Assembly: GCA_035307385.1 (NCBI GenBank)
Contig: DATGID010000100.1
Coordinates: forward strand, 113,905 to 177,904
DNA from: DATBHW01 sp035307385
GTDB taxonomy: Bacteria > Chloroflexota > Ktedonobacteria > Ktedonobacterales > DATBGS01
Reading direction: 5' to 3'
Length of the DNA stretch: 64,000 nt
Part shown: in pieces, positions 33,866-43,129 of the stretch
Layout of the letters: the number at the start of each line of letters is the position of its first letter
How positions within the stretch are numbered: the stretch's first letter is position 1
Made by a program: the position numbers and the translations under genes
Notes under the pieces: generated by a model
Database searches by the model: none
Seen by the model: only the letters and a program-made list of their open reading frames with translations
What the model was told of the DNA's origin: nothing

Positions 33866-35734
33866 ATGAGCGTGGAAAAGAGCGCACGCCGCACCTGGGG
33901 TGGCGCTTCTGAAGGCGCGCTGGCGGGTGCGGTTGCAGCTTTGCTGGCCGTGGGCATTGAAATAGGTGTGCGCACACTCAGTGGCCTGCCTTCGCCGATT
34001 GAACTGTTAGGCGACCAGGGAACGCGGTTCATCCCTGGCCCCATCTTCGAGTTCCTGCTCAGCATCTTCGGGCATACCGCCAAGTACCTCTATTTTACCG
34101 GCATCTTCATTGCTCAGGTCGTGGGCCTGGCACTCCTCACCGCGCTTGCTTTTGCCATGCGTGGCCTGGTCATCCGCCGTCGCGCCCTGGCCGCAGTGGC
34201 CGATGCCGAAGAGGAGAGCGGCGTCCTCAGCGCTGATACTGCCCAGTCGGAGCCAGCAGAGGAAGCCAATGTCGGCGAAGATGAGGACGAAGACCAGGAT
34301 GATGAGGATGAAGAGGATGAACTGCCCAATTTTTCTGGCCGCCCTGACTATACGCCCGCAGAATTGGCCGCGCTGGCCGCTGCCGTGCCGACCATTCAGA
34401 AGCCTGTTGGCTGGTGGTTCAGCGCAGCCCTGGCTGGCCTCGCATGGGTGCTCAGCGGCATCCTGGTGCTGCCCGTCATAGGCGCGGGTCTCTTTGGTTC
34501 CAACCTGCCGGTAGGGTCTGCGATAGTCGCCATTTCCTTACTGGTGCCAGCCATCGCTTTTGGTGCGCTCCTTCCGCTCAGCCAGCAAGCCTTGCGCTGG
34601 CTCGCGCCGCGACTGATCGGCTCGCCAACGCTTCAGCGCACCTTTTCGCCCAGTCGCCGCCTCTTCCTCAAGCGCGTCACCATCGGCCTGGCGATTCTGG
34701 GCGTGGGCGCGCTTGCCTGGCGCTTCATCGCTCAGGGGCTGAGCAATGGCAATGCCGCGGGCGCCAACTCACTGGATGGGCCACCGCCGCCAGAGCGACT
34801 CATCCCTCCGCCCATCCCTACCTATGGAGCATGGAAGGACGTAAAAAACGAGACACCCGAACTGACCAGCAGCGACCAATTCTATTACGTCTCTAAGAAC
34901 GTCTATACAGACCCCAGCATCGATGCCTCGTTATGGCGGCTGACCGTCGATGGCGAAGGGGTAGAACATCCTTTTACGCTGTCCTATCAGGACGTTATCA
35001 ACCTTCCCGCCGTCGAGCAGATCACCACGCTGGAGTGCATCAGCAACGAAGTGGGAGGCAACCTTATGAGCAGCGCCCGCTGGAAGGGAGTGCCGCTCAA
35101 AGACCTGCTGGAACGGGCAGGGATCAAACCAGGTGCCACGAAAGTGGCTTTTCACGCCGCCGACGAGTATACTGATAGCATCCACCTGACCAAAGCGCTG
35201 GACCCATTGACGTTACTGGCCTATCTGATGAACGATCAACCCCTGGCTCAGCCGCACGGCTTTCCTGCCCGGATGATCGTGCCAGGCATCTATGGGATGA
35301 AGCACTGCAAGTGGATTACGCGCATCGAAGTTGTCAATTATAACTTCCTGGGCTATTGGCAGCAGGAAGGCTGGAACGATGACGCCATCATCAATCCAAC
35401 CGCGCGCATCGACGTGCCCTTCCCTGACGCGACGCTGCCGGTGAATCGCCAGACCTCTATCGCTGGCGTCGCTTTTGCAGGCGCAAAAGGGGTGAGCGCT
35501 GTCGATGTCAGCACCGACAACGGGCGTACCTGGCGGCGCGCCACCTTGAAAAAGCCGCTGGGCGCAGTAACCTGGACTCTCTGGGAATTGCCCTGGACAC
35601 CAACCAGCCAGGACACGTACGCGCTTGTTGCTCGAATGATTGACCTGCAAGGGTATTATCAACAACCGGTCGTCGCTGAGCCTTATCCCAATGGCGCCAG
35701 CGGTTATGATCGTATCTATGTCACCGTGACGTGA
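33866..35734 (+). CDS. Membrane-anchored sulfite-oxidase-like molybdenum enzyme
   Basis: A 622-residue protein. The N-terminal half has four membrane helices, with a very acidic loop (EDEDEDQDDEDEEDE) after the second. A Tat-like motif SRRLFLK (S263-K269) is followed by a fifth hydrophobic helix. The C-terminal ~300 residues are the molybdopterin domain, with the Mo-ligand Cys391 in LECISNEVGG, the arm MIVPGIYGMKHCKWI, and an Ig-like dimerisation domain (VDVSTDNGRTW). It likely oxidises a small substrate outside the membrane; sulfite is a guess. AAAGGAA precedes the ATG. glnA follows after 15 bases. Confidence 0.87.
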   Translation: MSVEKSARRTWGGASEGALAGAVAALLAVGIEIGVRTLSGLPSPIELLGDQGTRFIPGPIFEFLLSIFGHTAKYLYFTGIFIAQVVGLALLTALAFAMRGLVIRRRALAAVADAEEESGVLSADTAQSEPAEEANVGEDEDEDQDDEDEEDELPNFSGRPDYTPAELAALAAAVPTIQKPVGWWFSAALAGLAWVLSGILVLPVIGAGLFGSNLPVGSAIVAISLLVPAIAFGALLPLSQQALRWLAPRLIGSPTLQRTFSPSRRLFLKRVTIGLAILGVGALAWRFIAQGLSNGNAAGANSLDGPPPPERLIPPPIPTYGAWKDVKNETPELTSSDQFYYVSKNVYTDPSIDASLWRLTVDGEGVEHPFTLSYQDVINLPAVEQITTLECISNEVGGNLMSSARWKGVPLKDLLERAGIKPGATKVAFHAADEYTDSIHLTKALDPLTLLAYLMNDQPLAQPHGFPARMIVPGIYGMKHCKWITRIEVVNYNFLGYWQQEGWNDDAIINPTARIDVPFPDATLPVNRQTSIAGVAFAGAKGVSAVDVSTDNGRTWRRATLKKPLGAVTWTLWELPWTPTSQDTYALVARMIDLQGYYQQPVVAEPYPNGASGYDRIYVTVT

Positions 35735-35749
35735 AAGAAATACACCATC

Positions 35750-37126
35750 ATGAGCCAGTCTTCTGAACACCTACACGACCATCCAGCCCAGGCAGAGGTA
35801 CAGCGCCTGGTAAGTGAGGCTGAGCGCCATCGGGTGCGCTTTGTGAACCTGGAATTCACCGATGTAGTCGGCATCGTCAAAAGTGTGACCATCCCGGTTG
35901 AACAATTCGCTGATTGTCTGGCCCATGGCAAATGGTTTGATGGCTCGTCGATTGAAAGCTTTGCCCGCATCGCCGAAAGCGATATGTATCTGCGGCCAGA
36001 TTTCTCGACCTTCGCCATCATTCCCTGGAGCGCAGCCAACGATGTCACGGCACGCATTATTTGCGATGTCTTGACACCAGCGGGAGAGCGCTATCAAGGC
36101 GATCCCCGCGCCGTCTTGCGGCGCGCGCTGAAGGAAGCCGAACAGCAAGGGTTCCGCTACGTCGTCGCTCCCGAACTGGAGTTTTTTCTGCTTCAGCGCG
36201 CCGACGGGAAGACCACCCCATTGCCGCACGATCAGGGTAGCTACTTCGATCTTTCAACCGATCTGGCAGCTTCTGTCCGTCGGGAGATGGCGCAGGCCCT
36301 GTTGGCAATGGGAACACGTATTGAAACCAGCCACCATGAGGTGGCTGCGGGCCAGCATGAACTCGATTTTGAACTGGCCGACGCGCTGACCAGCGCTGAT
36401 GCTATCATGACCGCCCGCTATGCCCTCAAAGCGATTGCCCAACAACACGACCTCTATGCCACCTTTTTGCCTAAGCCGTTTTATGGCATCAATGGCTCCG
36501 GCCTGCACATCCATCAGCAGCTTGTGCGGCTGGAGAACGGTTCCAATGCCTTTGCGGACCCTGCTGATCGCGAGTATGGACTTTCGACGCTGGCGCGCCA
36601 TTTCCTGGCGGGGCAACTAGCCCACGCCCGAGGCATCACCGCTATTCTGGACCCTCTGGTCAATTCGTATAAACGCCTGGTGCCCGGATTTGAAGCGCCG
36701 GTCATGATTAGCTGGGGCAGAGTCAACCGCGAGGCGCTGCTGCGCGTGCCCCGCGTGAACCCAGAACAGACGCAGAACACCCGCATCGAACTGCGCTCCC
36801 CCGACCCCAGTTGTAACCCATACCTGGCACTGGCTGTCATGCTGAAAGCAGGGCTGGATGGCATCACCAATCAACTGCCTTTGCCCGCGCCAGTCGAAGA
36901 AAGCCTCTATATGCTCGATGAATCGGCGCGGCTGCGGCGGCATGTCGCCCTGCTGCCCGCCACACTCGGCGAAGCGCTAGAAGACTTGAATCGTGACGTG
37001 ATCATCCGCGAGGCCCTGGGCGAGCATATCGCTGATCGCTTTTTGGAAGCCAAAACCATCGAGTGGAACGAGTACCGCAAACAAGTACATCCCTGGGAAC
37101 TGGAACGCTATCTCGAAATGTTCTAA
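35750..37126 (+). CDS. glnA: Type I glutamine synthetase
   Basis: A 458-residue glutamine synthetase (GSI) that makes glutamine from glutamate, ammonia and ATP. Motifs in order: an N-terminal beta-grasp domain with FDGSSI, the metal/substrate part APELEFFLL, HHEVAAGQHELDF, the ATP-binding NGSGLHIHQ, NSYKRLVPGFEAP, and the late R-I-E-L-R-S-P-D. The length and lack of an adenylylation-type Tyr loop suit the GSI-alpha type, which is feedback-controlled rather than adenylylated. It could be co-transcribed with the upstream molybdoenzyme gene, 15 bases away. No glnB or glnR is near. Confidence 0.93.
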   Translation: MSQSSEHLHDHPAQAEVQRLVSEAERHRVRFVNLEFTDVVGIVKSVTIPVEQFADCLAHGKWFDGSSIESFARIAESDMYLRPDFSTFAIIPWSAANDVTARIICDVLTPAGERYQGDPRAVLRRALKEAEQQGFRYVVAPELEFFLLQRADGKTTPLPHDQGSYFDLSTDLAASVRREMAQALLAMGTRIETSHHEVAAGQHELDFELADALTSADAIMTARYALKAIAQQHDLYATFLPKPFYGINGSGLHIHQQLVRLENGSNAFADPADREYGLSTLARHFLAGQLAHARGITAILDPLVNSYKRLVPGFEAPVMISWGRVNREALLRVPRVNPEQTQNTRIELRSPDPSCNPYLALAVMLKAGLDGITNQLPLPAPVEESLYMLDESARLRRHVALLPATLGEALEDLNRDVIIREALGEHIADRFLEAKTIEWNEYRKQVHPWELERYLEMF

Positions 37127-37158
37127 GAGCCAGCACCAAAAGCCAGCAATGGGATACC

Positions 37159-37188
37159 TTGCCAGAAGGGGTTTCTCTTCGCTATAGT
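37159..37188 (+). promoter_or_regulatory. Candidate promoter for small membrane protein
   Basis: TTGCCA (37159-37164), an 18-base spacer and TATAGT (37183-37188), 60 bases before the ATG at 37250. It resembles the 19438-19467 promoter. Confidence 0.4.
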
Positions 37189-37249
37189 TAGAGCAGCGGC
37201 CCTTGCCCCAGGGCAGAGCGCAGCAAGCTTCAGGAAAGGCACTTCGTAT

Positions 37250-37552
37250 ATGAGTTCCGTGCAAAAAAAGAGTCGCTTCGAGCCAGTGATTCACAAGACC
37301 TGGCGGACCTTCACCTTGATTGTGGTGCTCGCTCTGGGCATCTCGGTGGTGCTGGTGCCGTTGATTTTGCTCATCCCTTTGTTGATACGCGCGACAGACC
37401 CAAGCAATCCCACCTATGCGACTGAACACCAGTTGCTCTGGCTCTGGATCACCATGACCGTGGTTGAAATGTCGCTGGCCTGCTTCATCATCTGGGCCAC
37501 CTTCCGCACTGCCCTGGGCCTCTGGCAACGGTCGATGTACCCCAGCAAATAG
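37250..37552 (+). CDS. Two-helix membrane protein of unknown function
   Basis: A 100-residue protein with two strong membrane helices, ~residues 20-48 (FTLIVVLALGISVVLVPLILLIPLLI) shown here by its parts, and ~62-85. An extracytoplasmic-type loop of about 15 residues joins them, and the C-terminal tail is short. I do not recognise a family. AGGAAAGG lies before the ATG, and a promoter is placed upstream. It is convergent with the EamA gene, 76 bases apart. Confidence 0.6.
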   Translation: MSSVQKKSRFEPVIHKTWRTFTLIVVLALGISVVLVPLILLIPLLIRATDPSNPTYATEHQLLWLWITMTVVEMSLACFIIWATFRTALGLWQRSMYPSK

Positions 37553-37628
37553 CGCTCGCTTGAAGCGCGCAGATGTGCGCCGCCTTTGTCAATGGGCTAT
37601 CGATGCAAGGAGGCGCATCGGCTCCGTC

Positions 37629-38630
37629 TCAGCCAGACACGCCTGTGCGGCGGGGGGCAAGCTGCGCCAGCACCACTGCCACCAGAATCAGCCCGCCGCC
37701 CACGACCTGAAACCAGAGCGGCGGGTCATGCAGCACCAACGTTGCCAGCGTGAGCGTTACCACCGGTTCGACCGTCGCCAGAATGGCTGCGCGGCTTGGC
37801 CCCAGACGCTCCAAACCTGCCAGGAAAAAGGAGGTAGCGATCACCGACGAAAACAGCGCTACCCCGGCAATTGCCAGCCATCCATGAACGGAAAGCCGCA
37901 GCGTCGCGCCATCCCCAAACAGCGCCCCGACGATAAACACCAGCATGGTTCCGGTCATGCTGACCGCAGCCGTCACATCGGCAGGAGTTCCGGCGGCCAG
38001 GCGATTGCCAACGACAATATAGGTGGCATAAATCAGCGCGGCGCTCAGCCCCAAGCCCAGGCCCAGCAGCACTTTCCCGCCCGTCACTCCTGGCAGCGCG
38101 ACTGCGCCCAATGGGCCAACGGTCAAGGCCGAGCCAGCCACCGCACACAGCAAAGCCAGCAGTTTCATCAACCCAAGCCGCTCGCGCAAAAATATCGCCG
38201 ACAGCACCAGCACCACCCCTGGATAGAGATACAGCAGCAGCTCCACCACCGCCGTATGCAGATAGGTCAGTGCGGTAAAAAAGGCTATCGAATTGCCTGA
38301 AAAGAGCACACCCAGCACCAGCAACGAAAGCAGTCGTCGTGGCTGCTTGATCACAGCCCAGATATATTTGCCGCGCCTGCCAAGCAGCAGCACCGGCCAC
38401 AAGACCGCCAGTGCCAGCACGAAGCGCAAGAGCAACACCGTGGAGACATTCGCGCCCGCTGCGTAGGCCAGCCGGGCAAAAATGGGCTGCGACCCATAGC
38501 CCGCAGCCGAGGTAAGAATCAGCACCAGGCCAACAAGCGCATTCTTGCGTGGAGCGCCTGTCGGCACGGGTTCAACGGCAGACACTTCCGGTGGTGTGGA
38601 AGCGCCTTCCTGAAATGCGCCCTCGCTCAT
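37629..38630 (-). CDS. EamA/DMT-family transporter
   Basis: A 333-residue drug/metabolite transporter with two EamA repeats of five helices each, about ten helices in all. An N-terminal cytoplasmic tail rich in Glu/Pro precedes the first helix (ALVGLVLILTSAAGYGSQPIF). The duplicated EamA pattern is clear in VELLLYLYPGVVLVLSA and in the second-half SRAAILATVEPVVTLTLAT. Such proteins usually export metabolites or amino acids. I start at the ATG at 38630, four bases after the stop of the upstream kinase gene, so translation is probably coupled to it; a TTG lies four codons earlier and overlaps the kinase stop. Confidence 0.88.
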   Translation of the reverse strand: MSEGAFQEGASTPPEVSAVEPVPTGAPRKNALVGLVLILTSAAGYGSQPIFARLAYAAGANVSTVLLLRFVLALAVLWPVLLLGRRGKYIWAVIKQPRRLLSLLVLGVLFSGNSIAFFTALTYLHTAVVELLLYLYPGVVLVLSAIFLRERLGLMKLLALLCAVAGSALTVGPLGAVALPGVTGGKVLLGLGLGLSAALIYATYIVVGNRLAAGTPADVTAAVSMTGTMLVFIVGALFGDGATLRLSVHGWLAIAGVALFSSVIATSFFLAGLERLGPSRAAILATVEPVVTLTLATLVLHDPPLWFQVVGGGLILVAVVLAQLAPRRTGVSG

Positions 38631-38634
38631 GGGG

Positions 38635-41600
38635 TTATTCAAACGGCAGACAGAGCGTGAACGTGCTGCCTTTTGTCACGCCCGCAGACTCCGCCCAGAG
38701 GTCACCACCATGAACCACCGCCAACTGCCGACTAATATATAAGCCCAGGCCAGTGCCACCAATGCTGCTGACGTTTCCCGCGCGATAAAAACGCTCGAAC
38801 AAATGCGGGAGCGCTTCAGGAGGAATGCCCAGGCCCTCATCGCGAATGCTGATGAAGACCTGTTTACGTTGTTCATCGGTGCGCACCTGAACGCGCACCT
38901 CACCGCCTTCTGGGCTATATTTCAGCGCGTTTCCGATCAGGTTATTTAAGATTTGCTCCACACGCCGGGCGTCCCAGTGCCCCGTCACCTCTGCGGTAGA
39001 CGCATCTGTTTCCAGAACGAACGTGTGACGGTCAGAAGTTGGTTCCCAGTGTTGAACAACCTTCGTAATCAACGGCTTCAGCGGAACCGCTGCGCGTTGC
39101 AAGGTCAGCTTGCCTGACTGAAGGCGCGAAACATCCAGCAAATCATTCACCAGATCATTTAAACGCGCCGTCTGGGATTCGACGCTCTCCATCGATTCCA
39201 TGATATGTAACAGACGCGGCGGAAGCTCCCCTTGCTTCATCTGGCGCTGCAACTGGCGCTGGAGCAACTGCGCCTGCCCACGAATCACCGTTAGTGGGCC
39301 ACGCAGTTCATGGCTGGCAACCGAGATAAACTCATCTTTATGGCGTTCCAATTCTTTGAGCGCCGTAATATCCTGAAAGACTGCCAGGCCCCGCGTGTAA
39401 TTGCCATCGGCATCCTGCACCGGCACAGCATTAATCAGGACTGGTACCGCTCGCCCATCCTCAGGATGCAGGAAATACCACAAGTTCTCCACCGCTTCTC
39501 CGGTCTGGACAGCTAATTGCGAGGGCAATGACTGAATTGCCACAGGTGAGCCATCCTGTTTCGTCACTTCCCAAAGTGGTTCAACGGGCACGTGCCCTCC
39601 CTGGCGCGCGGCCTGCACTTCTGAATAATTGCGCGCCAGTTTCAGAGCCGCCTCATTGTAGATAAACGGGGTTCCACTACGATCTCGTAAAATCACCCCG
39701 GCGGGAAGCGCATCAATAATCACCTGGAGTGTTCGGCGCTCATTCTCTTGGGAGGCAGCATAATCGGCCACCTCCTCATACAAACGAGCGTTCAGCACAG
39801 CCAGTGCAATTTGATCGGCAATCGCACGAGCAACCTGCTGTTCATTCGCTGAAAATTGGTGAGGCCGGGTATAAGAATAGACCAGAGCGCCTAATACCTG
39901 ATCTTGCCCCACCAGTGGGACAGATAGTCCTGCCTGAAGACCCTTTTGTCTCAACATCTGGTGAAGCGGATGACCTCCAAGCCCGGTGTTATCATAGACT
40001 TGCACTTTGCGCGTTCTGAAGGCGATACAGGGATGCAGCGGCGCGTCCAGCGGCAGCACAGGAAAGCGCTTGCTCACCCCATAGCCGCGCTCCGCTGCCA
40101 CACGCAGCACCCCCTGGGCCTCATCCACCAGCATAATTGCCGAATCGTCAGCCCCCAGCGCAGCAGTGAGCGCTTCTACAGCCGTATCCAGAGTTTCCTT
40201 TAAGTCGAGAGAGTGATTGAGCGCGGCTGCCACCCAGCCAACAGCTAGCTGTTCGCGTTGATACTCCAACCGCTCCGTCACATCCTCCATAATTGCCACC
40301 GCACCAGTCACTGCTCCCAGCTTATCATTGAGCGGCGCAGCACTCACGCGCAACGAGACTTGCGCGCCATCCGCTCGCGTGATGGTCAGCCCTTCGCCAG
40401 TGACCACCTCGCCTGCCAGGGCGCGGAAAATCAGGGGGTGGCGTATCAGGCCAAAGTCGGTGCCCGCTACCTTTTCAGAAATGCCAAGGCCCAACGCGGT
40501 GGCTGAAAGCATCAAGGCGTTTGCCGCTGAAAGCCCGGCCAGCGCAGCCCCCGCTCGATTGAGCCGCACCAGTTGCCCACTGGTATCGAAGACGGCAACC
40601 CCTTCCGCCATGCTTTCAAAGATCGTCTCCATCTCCCCCGCGTGCCGTTGCGAAGCAGCGGCCCATTGCTCAGCAAGCGCGTGCTCCGCTTGCAGGCTTT
40701 CATACAACTGCGCATTCTGCACCGCTATCCCTGCCTGGCCGACAAAGAGTTGGAGCCAATCGCCATCGGGACCGTGCAAAGGATTACGCGCAACGCCATC
40801 TGCATCGGGAGCCGGATTCACCCCCAACACGCCAACGACTCGCCCCTGCGTGACCAGCGGCAACCCAAGCATCGCAACAATCCCAGCTTCGGCAGCCTCG
40901 CGCTTCACAGCAAAGCGGGAGTCAGCTTGAACATCAGGGACAAAGACAGAGTGTCCAGTAAAAAGTACCTCACCAGCAACGCTTTGCTCGGGTACTAGTT
41001 CGGCACCGCGCACCGCTTCCCATCCAGAAACGGCCTCCAGATGCAAGCGATGGGTCTCTTCCTGATAAATCATCAACCAGACCGCTTGAGCATGCACCAC
41101 TGAACGAATCACCGAGACGATTTGCTCCGCCACCTCGCTCAGATGCAGTGTCGAGGTAATTGCCTCGGCAGCACGTGTCATCGCACCAAGGCCACGTTTA
41201 TAGGCGGTGGCGCGTACTTGAGATGCTGCCAAAAGCTGGGCATTCTGTATTGCCAGGGCCACATGCTCAGCCAATAACTCTACGACAGAGGCTGTATCGG
41301 CGCTCAAACACTCTGCCCCACTGTCAGATAATAAGACTAACAGCCCCAATGGTTCGCCATGCACCAGCAATGGCACCAGCAGCACGGCAGTGGAACCTGG
41401 AAACAATGCAGCCACCTGCGTATCTGACGCCTCCGTCTCTTGGGATAAGGGGAACAAAGCAGAGGGGCGCCTCTTAAATAGCAAGCTGGCGACTTGTGGA
41501 GTACATGCCAGATCAATCGTTGCAGGAGCAGCAGATTCAGAACCATTTTCCGAACTGGCCTGGCGCTTCAGCCAGCGCGCACCCTGCCCTTGCTCAGGGG

Positions 41601-41991
41601 AACCGTCAACTAACCAGAGCTGTACCTGATCAACCACGCATGCGGTTTTCACAATCCGACACATCGTTTGCAGCAGCGTGGCAAGGGAATCATCTTGGCC
41701 GGTAGCAAAAGCCATAGGAATAGCGTGTATTTGCTTGAGGGCATCAACTACTCGCTGGAGGGGGAGTGTTTGCTGAGAGCGCTGGCTCTGCTCGGTGCGA
41801 AAAACTGATGGCTCTAGGTGTCTCATGCAACCACCCTTCTCATCTTGTTCGTCACCGCTTTCAACCAAGCGCATGGCCTTCTCTACCAACCCTATCGGTT
41901 TCATTTTAGCCAGAGTTTTTGGGGCTTCTCCGACACTGAGAGAAAGTTGCCGCTCGCCAGCCAGGGCTTTTATCCGCTTCTTCCGCTGCAC
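38635..41991 (-). CDS. Multi-GAF/PAS sensor histidine kinase
   Basis: A 1118-residue soluble kinase without clear membrane helices. After a ~100-residue N-terminal part come a GAF domain, a second GAF, a PAS domain (FESMAEGVAVFDTSGQLVR), a third GAF (CIAFRTRKVQVYDNTG), and a second PAS. The kinase core has the H-box SHELRGPLT with H894, the N-box NLIGNALKYSPEGG, DEGLGIP, FERFYR and GGTGLGLYISR. The GTG start at 41991 follows GAGG; an ATG at 41826 with AAGGG is an alternative. The EamA gene follows by four bases. No response regulator is adjacent. Confidence 0.87.
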   Translation of the reverse strand: MQRKKRIKALAGERQLSLSVGEAPKTLAKMKPIGLVEKAMRLVESGDEQDEKGGCMRHLEPSVFRTEQSQRSQQTLPLQRVVDALKQIHAIPMAFATGQDDSLATLLQTMCRIVKTACVVDQVQLWLVDGSPEQGQGARWLKRQASSENGSESAAPATIDLACTPQVASLLFKRRPSALFPLSQETEASDTQVAALFPGSTAVLLVPLLVHGEPLGLLVLLSDSGAECLSADTASVVELLAEHVALAIQNAQLLAASQVRATAYKRGLGAMTRAAEAITSTLHLSEVAEQIVSVIRSVVHAQAVWLMIYQEETHRLHLEAVSGWEAVRGAELVPEQSVAGEVLFTGHSVFVPDVQADSRFAVKREAAEAGIVAMLGLPLVTQGRVVGVLGVNPAPDADGVARNPLHGPDGDWLQLFVGQAGIAVQNAQLYESLQAEHALAEQWAAASQRHAGEMETIFESMAEGVAVFDTSGQLVRLNRAGAALAGLSAANALMLSATALGLGISEKVAGTDFGLIRHPLIFRALAGEVVTGEGLTITRADGAQVSLRVSAAPLNDKLGAVTGAVAIMEDVTERLEYQREQLAVGWVAAALNHSLDLKETLDTAVEALTAALGADDSAIMLVDEAQGVLRVAAERGYGVSKRFPVLPLDAPLHPCIAFRTRKVQVYDNTGLGGHPLHQMLRQKGLQAGLSVPLVGQDQVLGALVYSYTRPHQFSANEQQVARAIADQIALAVLNARLYEEVADYAASQENERRTLQVIIDALPAGVILRDRSGTPFIYNEAALKLARNYSEVQAARQGGHVPVEPLWEVTKQDGSPVAIQSLPSQLAVQTGEAVENLWYFLHPEDGRAVPVLINAVPVQDADGNYTRGLAVFQDITALKELERHKDEFISVASHELRGPLTVIRGQAQLLQRQLQRQMKQGELPPRLLHIMESMESVESQTARLNDLVNDLLDVSRLQSGKLTLQRAAVPLKPLITKVVQHWEPTSDRHTFVLETDASTAEVTGHWDARRVEQILNNLIGNALKYSPEGGEVRVQVRTDEQRKQVFISIRDEGLGIPPEALPHLFERFYRAGNVSSIGGTGLGLYISRQLAVVHGGDLWAESAGVTKGSTFTLCLPFE

Positions 41992-42364
41992 ATCTACCTC
42001 ACTAAGATTGCAATTCCTTTGTTGTGCGTTGGGGTGCGAGTGTATCAGAAGGCAGCCCCAAAACGCGAAGGAATAAACGTCGGGTGCTTATGACGGACGA
42101 ACAAACGCTACGAAGCAGAACGCATGAAATGTAGAAGAAGGTAGGCTCATGCGGTCTATCCACACAGATAGCCGTTGAGAGGTGGCAAAATCGAATTGAT
42201 GGCCCATAGCGCTCCTTGACTAGATGGCCCTATAGTGGAGAAAGGCAACAGCAGACGAAGCATACCGAGTAACACGTATCAGATGTCAGCGCCTGGCAGT
42301 CCTGGTGTATCCATCCCCGATCCCATTGCAGCGTAGGGTATCATAGCGCAGAAGTCGTGTCAAG
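41992..42364. other. 373-base gap between radC and sensor kinase
   Basis: Both neighbours read left, so this is the kinase's upstream region. I see no gene. A perfect TTGACA (42364-42359, minus strand) with a poor TACCCT -10 17 bases on lies right next to the radC stop and would give a ~340-base leader, so it is only a weak candidate. Confidence 0.3.
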
Positions 42365-43081
42365 TTAGGCAAAGCCAAGCTTGCGCTCTTTCATGCTCAC
42401 AAACCGCTGGTGGCCGATTATGAGGTGATCGAGCACATCAATATCAAGACACTTGCCTGCCTGGACCAACTGCTCGGTGGTATGCACGTCTTCAGGTGAT
42501 GGAGTCGGGTCGCCGCTGGGGTGATTATGGACAATAATGACTGAAGGCGAGTTGCGCGCCACCGCTGCGCGAAAAACCTCCGCAGTGCGCACCACCGACA
42601 TATTCACACTTCCCTGGTACACCCGTTCTATATGAATGACATGGTTCTTGGTGTCAAGCAAGATGACGCGGAGGTGCTCCTGCTGCAAAAAGGACATATC
42701 CAGCATCACCAGTTTCGCTGCATCGCCTGGGGAGCGAATCTGGGCACGCTCTTCCGGTTGCAACGCCGCCAGACGACGCCCCAATTCCAACGCAGCCTTC
42801 ACCTGCGAGGCTTTCGCGGACCCTACCCCATGCTCACGACAGAGTTCTCCAAAATCGACGCGCATCAACCCGGCCAACCCTCCATATTTCTGGAGCAGTT
42901 TGGTTGATAGTTCAATCACATTGTCTTTTGTCGTTCCGGTGCGCAAAATAATCGCCAGCAATTCAGCCGTCTGAAGGGCCTCGGGGCCATAATATTGCAG
43001 GCGCTCGCGGGGCCGATCATCCACTGCCATTTCGCGCACAGTGGCATGGTATTCAACTTTTTCCGACCTGGTGAGCAACAT
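42365..43081 (-). CDS. radC: RadC/JAB-domain protein
   Basis: A 238-residue RadC-family protein (DUF2466). The N-terminal helix-hairpin-helix part (PREQ/RERLQYYGPEALQTAELLAIILRTG) is followed by the JAMM metal motif HNHPSGDPTPSPED at residues 185-198, so the zinc site is complete. The historical repair role of RadC is doubtful; JAB-domain proteins of this kind may be nucleases or proteases linked to DNA transactions. It starts 48 bases after the stop of the DHA2 transporter on the same strand and may be co-transcribed with it. Confidence 0.93.
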   Translation of the reverse strand: MLLTRSEKVEYHATVREMAVDDRPRERLQYYGPEALQTAELLAIILRTGTTKDNVIELSTKLLQKYGGLAGLMRVDFGELCREHGVGSAKASQVKAALELGRRLAALQPEERAQIRSPGDAAKLVMLDMSFLQQEHLRVILLDTKNHVIHIERVYQGSVNMSVVRTAEVFRAAVARNSPSVIIVHNHPSGDPTPSPEDVHTTEQLVQAGKCLDIDVLDHLIIGHQRFVSMKERKLGFA

Positions 43082-43129
43082 ACAGCAACCTCTTTCCTAC
43101 CAAAAATGCACTCCAAAACAGCGGGCACC

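Noticed and set aside
38635..41991. Sensor kinase and the lone receiver at 15.8 kb as one two-component pair
   Set aside because: They are 23 kb apart on opposite strands and nothing in the sequence links them.
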